Source: Nitriliruptoraceae bacterium (GTDB taxonomy: Bacteria; Actinomycetota; Nitriliruptoria; Nitriliruptorales; Nitriliruptoraceae). Taken from it: a stretch of DNA of 10,049 bases. Below the pieces are notes generated by a model, which saw nothing but the letters and a program-made list of their open reading frames with translations, ran no database searches and was not told the DNA's origin. Made by a program: the position numbers and the translations under genes. The DNA lies in assembly GCA_007134165.1 (NCBI GenBank), contig SLLJ01000363.1:1-10049 (forward strand), written 5' to 3'. Numbering within the stretch: position 1 is the first letter of the stretch; every line of letters begins with the position of its first letter. Positions 7,496-10,049 of this stretch are shown here, piece by piece.

Positions 7496-7532
7496 GCCGT
7501 GACGGTCCGGCCCGGGCCATCCTAACGGGTGC

Positions 7533-8396
7533 TCAGCGCAGTGCCGGTCGGAGGTGCTCGACGATCAAGGCGCCGATCGTGTCGGGCTGCTCGAGGTGCA
7601 GCCAGTGGCCGACGCCGTCGAGCACCTCGACCCTCGACAGGGGGTTGGGCAGCACCGTCCGGGCCCGCTCGGCGTAGGCCGCACCGATGCAGCCGTCGTC
7701 CCGGCCGTGCAGGACGAGGTGGGGCTGGGGGGCCACCCCCGACCGGGCCGAGAGCGCGCGCCCGGCCACGGCTGCCCGGGCGATGCCCCGGTACCAGGCC
7801 AGCATCGCGCGGCGGCTGTCGCGGTCGTTGACCATCGCCCGGACCGCATCCAGATCCTGTGGGCCGGGCTCGTAGCCTGGCGACCAGCGCCGCCACAGCG
7901 CCTCGACACGCCTTGGTCCGAAGCGGCGGGGAGCACCCGGGATCAGCGCATCGAACAGGTAGGCCGAGCGGCGCAGTTGAGCCCGGTCGCGCAGCGCGGC
8001 GCGGAGCACCGGCTCGGGCGGCACGGCCAGGGTGACCAGCCGCCGCCAGCGGTCCGGGGCGGCGGAGGCTGCCCGGGCGCCGGCGATCGCCCCCCAGTCG
8101 TGGCCCACGAGCACGGCCCGTCCGGTCCCGCCCAGCGCCCGGTGCAGCGCGTTGACGTCGGCGGTGAACACGTCGGGGTCGAGGTGCCGATCCGGTGGCA
8201 CCTCGGTGGGCGGGTAGCCGCGCAGCCACGGGGCCACGACCCGGAACCCGACCCCGACCAGCCGGGGCGCCAGATGGCGGAAGGTGCCCGGATGGTCCGG
8301 GAACCCGTGCAGCAGCAGCGCCAGGGGGGCGTCACGGGGCCCTTCGGCCAGCACCGCGAAGCGCAGGCCGTTGGCCCGCACGAACGTCGCGCCCAT
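7533..8396 (-). CDS. Alpha/beta hydrolase, epoxide hydrolase-like
   Basis: This is an alpha/beta-fold hydrolase of the soluble epoxide hydrolase type, which opens epoxides to diols through an aspartyl ester. Numbering from ATG 8396 (287 residues), HGFP (30-33) forms the oxyanion-hole motif. GHDWG carries Asp100 as the predicted nucleophile. An Asp in HGRDDG (about 233-234) is the charge-relay acid, and GVGHWLH carries catalytic His264. Asp, not Ser, at the nucleophile argues against an esterase. LAWYRG (about 199-204) matches the cap-domain WYR motif, whose Tyr activates the epoxide oxygen; Tyr146 (SAYLFD) may be the second such Tyr. GAGGT at 8408-8404, seven bases before the ATG at 8396, favours that start over the GTG at 8405. 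The gene lies between leuS and degV with short spacers. The natural substrate is unknown. A haloalkane dehalogenase or fluoroacetate dehalogenase is a less likely alternative because the WYR motif is present. Confidence 0.88.
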   Translation of the reverse strand: MGATFVRANGLRFAVLAEGPRDAPLALLLHGFPDHPGTFRHLAPRLVGVGFRVVAPWLRGYPPTEVPPDRHLDPDVFTADVNALHRALGGTGRAVLVGHDWGAIAGARAASAAPDRWRRLVTLAVPPEPVLRAALRDRAQLRRSAYLFDALIPGAPRRFGPRRVEALWRRWSPGYEPGPQDLDAVRAMVNDRDSRRAMLAWYRGIARAAVAGRALSARSGVAPQPHLVLHGRDDGCIGAAYAERARTVLPNPLSRVEVLDGVGHWLHLEQPDTIGALIVEHLRPALR

Positions 8397-8403
8397 CGCT
8401 GCC

Positions 8404-8408
8404 ACCTC
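8404..8408 (-). promoter_or_regulatory. Ribosome-binding site of the hydrolase gene
   Basis: The minus strand reads GAGGT, seven nucleotides before the ATG at 8396. The alternative GTG at 8405-8403 overlaps this site, so the site decides the start in favour of the ATG. Confidence 0.55.
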
Positions 8409-8415
8409 GCTCGGA

Positions 8416-8433
8416 CCCGGCCTCGCAGCCGGG
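8416..8433 (-). other. Hairpin in the leuS-hydrolase spacer
   Basis: CCCGGC and GCCGGG are perfect 6-bp inverted repeats around a 6-nt loop, just after the leuS stop (8439-8441). No T-run follows on the minus strand, so a strong intrinsic terminator is unlikely. It could attenuate or stabilise the leuS 3' end while allowing readthrough into the downstream genes. Confidence 0.35.
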
Positions 8434-8438
8434 GATGC

Positions 8439-10049
8439 TCAGGCCCGAACGACGAAGTTCACCAGCCGGTCGGGCACGGTGATGACCTTGACCACCGTAC
8501 CGTCGAGGTGGCTTGCCACCGCCGGCTCGTCTCGCGCGGCCGCCTCGAGTGCCTCAGCGTCCGCGCCGGGGGGCACCGTGGTCCGCCCCCGGACCTTGCC
8601 GTTGACCTGCACGACGATCTCGACCTCCTCGCGCACCAGCAAGGACCGATCCGCCTGCGGCCAGGCCTGCTCGTGGACCGAGCCCGCGTTGCCCAACCGG
8701 GTCCACAGCTCCTCGGTGATGAACGGACAGATCGGGGCCAGCAGCGTGAGCAGCGCCTCGAGCGCCTCGCGCCGCGGCTTGCCGGTGACCCCAGCACGGT
8801 CGGCCTCGAGCAGGGCGTTGGTCAGCGACATCAGCTTGGCGATCGCGGTGTTGTACTTGCGGGCGTCGAAGTCCTCCGACGCCCCGGCGATCGCCACCGC
8901 GGTGGCACGGCGCAGCGCCTGCACGGCCGCCGGCTCACCGCCGTCGGCCGGGGTGTGCTCGAGGCTCAGCCGCCAGATCCGCGACAGCCACTTGTGCATG
9001 CCGGCCGGGGACACGTCCGCCCAGTCGATGTCGTCCTCGGGCGGCGAGGCGAACAGCATGGTGCCGCGCAGCGTGTCGGCCCCGAACTGCTCGTAGACCT
9101 CGCCGGGCACGACGAGGTTGCCCTTGGACTTGGACATCGCCGCGCCGCCGAGGATCACCTGGCCCTGGTTCAGCAGCGCCTGGAAGGGCTCGTCGGCCGC
9201 GACGTAGCCCCGGTCGCGCAGCGCCTTGACGAAGAACCGGCTGTAGAGCAGGTGCAGCACGGCGTGCTCGACCCCACCCGTGTACTGGTCGATCGGCAGC
9301 CACCGGCCAGCCGCGTCCACCGGCCAGGCCACCGTGTCGTCGGTCGGCGAGAGGTAGCGCAGGAAGTACCACGACGAGTCGACGAAAGTGTCCATCGTGT
9401 CGGTGTCGCGGGTGGCCTGCTCGTCGCCGCACTGGGGGCAGACCACGTCGTGCGCGAAGCTCGGATGGTGCGCGAGCGGCGAGCCGGGGACCTGGAAGTC
9501 GAGGTCGTCGGGCAGCCGGACGGGCAGTTCGGTGTCCGGCACCGGCACCTCACCACACGACGGGCAGTGGATGATCGGGATCGGCGCACCCCACGAGCGC
9601 TGCCGCGAGATCAGCCAGTCACGCAGGCGGAAGTTGATCGTCGCCTCGGCCAGGCCGCGCTCGGCGAGGTCGGCGGTGATGCGCTGCTTGGTCTCACGCC
9701 AGTCCAGCCCGTCGTAGGGCCCGGAATTGACACTGTGCCCGTCGCCGGCGTACGCCTGGCTCATCGTGGCGCCGTCGAGCGGCTCGCCGTCGGAGGGCTG
9801 CACCACCACGCGGACCTCGAGTCCCTGCTGCCGGGCGAAGTCGAAGTCGCGCTGGTCGTGGGCCGGCACCGCCATGATCGCCCCGGTGCCGTAGTCGAGC
9901 AGGACGTAGTCGGCCGCGTAGGCGGGGATGGTCTCGCCGGTGACCGGGTTGACCACGTCGAAGCACAGCCGCAGCCCGCGCTTGGCGCGCGCGGAGGCTG
10001 CGGCCGCCTGCCCGTCGTCGTCGAAGCCCGCCATGCGCTCGACGTCCGA
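8439..10049 (-). CDS. leuS: Leucyl-tRNA synthetase, C-terminal part
   Basis: LeuRS charges tRNA-Leu with leucine in the cytosol. The frame is open to the right edge (SDVER precedes the Met at 10034), so the N-terminus with the HIGH motif is outside the window. About 536 of an expected 800-950 residues are visible. Counting from that internal Met, the CP1 editing domain shows YGTGAIMAVPAHDQRDFDFA (48-67), including the editing-site Thr and Asp region. Two Cys pairs, CPSC (157/160) and CPQC (199/202), form a probable zinc site. YTGGVEHAVLHLLYSRFF (251-268) is part of the catalytic core, and AMSKSKGN (299-306) is the KMSKS loop with Ala in the variable first position. An anticodon-binding helical domain follows, then a C-terminal domain with VVQVNGKVRGR (474-484). 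No frame damage is seen. It is the most upstream visible gene of the minus-strand block. Confidence 0.97.
   Translation of the reverse strand, partial: SDVERMAGFDDDGQAAAASARAKRGLRLCFDVVNPVTGETIPAYAADYVLLDYGTGAIMAVPAHDQRDFDFARQQGLEVRVVVQPSDGEPLDGATMSQAYAGDGHSVNSGPYDGLDWRETKQRITADLAERGLAEATINFRLRDWLISRQRSWGAPIPIIHCPSCGEVPVPDTELPVRLPDDLDFQVPGSPLAHHPSFAHDVVCPQCGDEQATRDTDTMDTFVDSSWYFLRYLSPTDDTVAWPVDAAGRWLPIDQYTGGVEHAVLHLLYSRFFVKALRDRGYVAADEPFQALLNQGQVILGGAAMSKSKGNLVVPGEVYEQFGADTLRGTMLFASPPEDDIDWADVSPAGMHKWLSRIWRLSLEHTPADGGEPAAVQALRRATAVAIAGASEDFDARKYNTAIAKLMSLTNALLEADRAGVTGKPRREALEALLTLLAPICPFITEELWTRLGNAGSVHEQAWPQADRSLLVREEVEIVVQVNGKVRGRTTVPPGADAEALEAAARDEPAVASHLDGTVVKVITVPDRLVNFVVRA

Noticed and set aside
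7509..7518. GGCCCGGGCC palindrome in the hydrolase-degV spacer as a possible operator
   Set aside because: Ten-base G/C palindromes are frequent by chance at this composition, and there is no second copy or regulator gene nearby.
7519..7524. TAGGAT on the minus strand upstream of degV as a possible -10 promoter element
   Set aside because: No convincing -35 element lies 16-18 bases upstream, and a TANNNT hexamer alone is too weak as evidence.
3347..7525. A + strand open frame of about 1,390 codons antisense to comEC, comEA and degV
   Set aside because: Its translation is rich in Gly, Arg, His, Gln and Pro with no recognisable domain, and the minus strand holds clear family proteins over the whole span. 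Long antisense open frames are expected where third positions are nearly always G or C.
10017..10034. The ATG at 10034 as the start of leuS
   Set aside because: The frame is open upstream to the window edge and the residues around it are internal to the CP1 editing domain, so the Met is not a start.

Overview
The window is a dense, very GC-rich stretch of bacterial chromosome with strong G/C preference at codon third positions. It suggests a high-GC actinobacterium. Two things support this: the order degV-comEA-comEC-holA downstream of leuS is familiar from actinobacteria, and the window carries a large-type (about 180 kDa) NAD-dependent glutamate dehydrogenase, which actinobacteria and proteobacteria both have. 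The exact lineage cannot be read from the sequence. No insertion sequence, prophage, CRISPR array, tRNA or rRNA was seen, and no stretch over 300 bases lacks a gene.

Left part, + strand (1-2396): the C-terminal half of the NAD-glutamate dehydrogenase, cut by the window's left edge. It converges with the minus-strand block. The two stop codons are 13 bp apart and form the two arms of one 19-nt palindrome (2394-2412).

The rest (2410-10049) is on the minus strand and reads as one probable operon. In transcription order it is: leuS (leucyl-tRNA synthetase, cut by the right edge), an epoxide-hydrolase-like alpha/beta hydrolase, a DegV-family fatty-acid-binding protein, comEA (membrane-anchored DNA receptor), comEC (DNA-uptake channel), and holA (DNA polymerase III delta subunit). 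Spacers are 42, 49 and 31 bp, then a 4-nt GTGA overlap between comEA and comEC. ComEA and ComEC together form the inner part of a natural-transformation DNA import machine. HolA (clamp loader) and LeuRS are housekeeping genes that keep the locus transcribed.

The oddest point is the comEC/holA junction. The comEC frame has no stop where the ComEC family should end (around 3427). It stays open through most of holA in a different frame, to 2492. Either a one-base indel removed the natural stop (a TAG lies in the neighbouring frame at 3381-3383, just before the holA start), or ComEC really carries a long low-complexity extension overlapping holA. Other notable points are a 12-bp tandem repeat encoding a W-S/P-E-P tail at the ComEC N-terminus, and the hydrolase sitting between leuS and degV. 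I found no convincing new biological system; the region is mostly conserved core genome.
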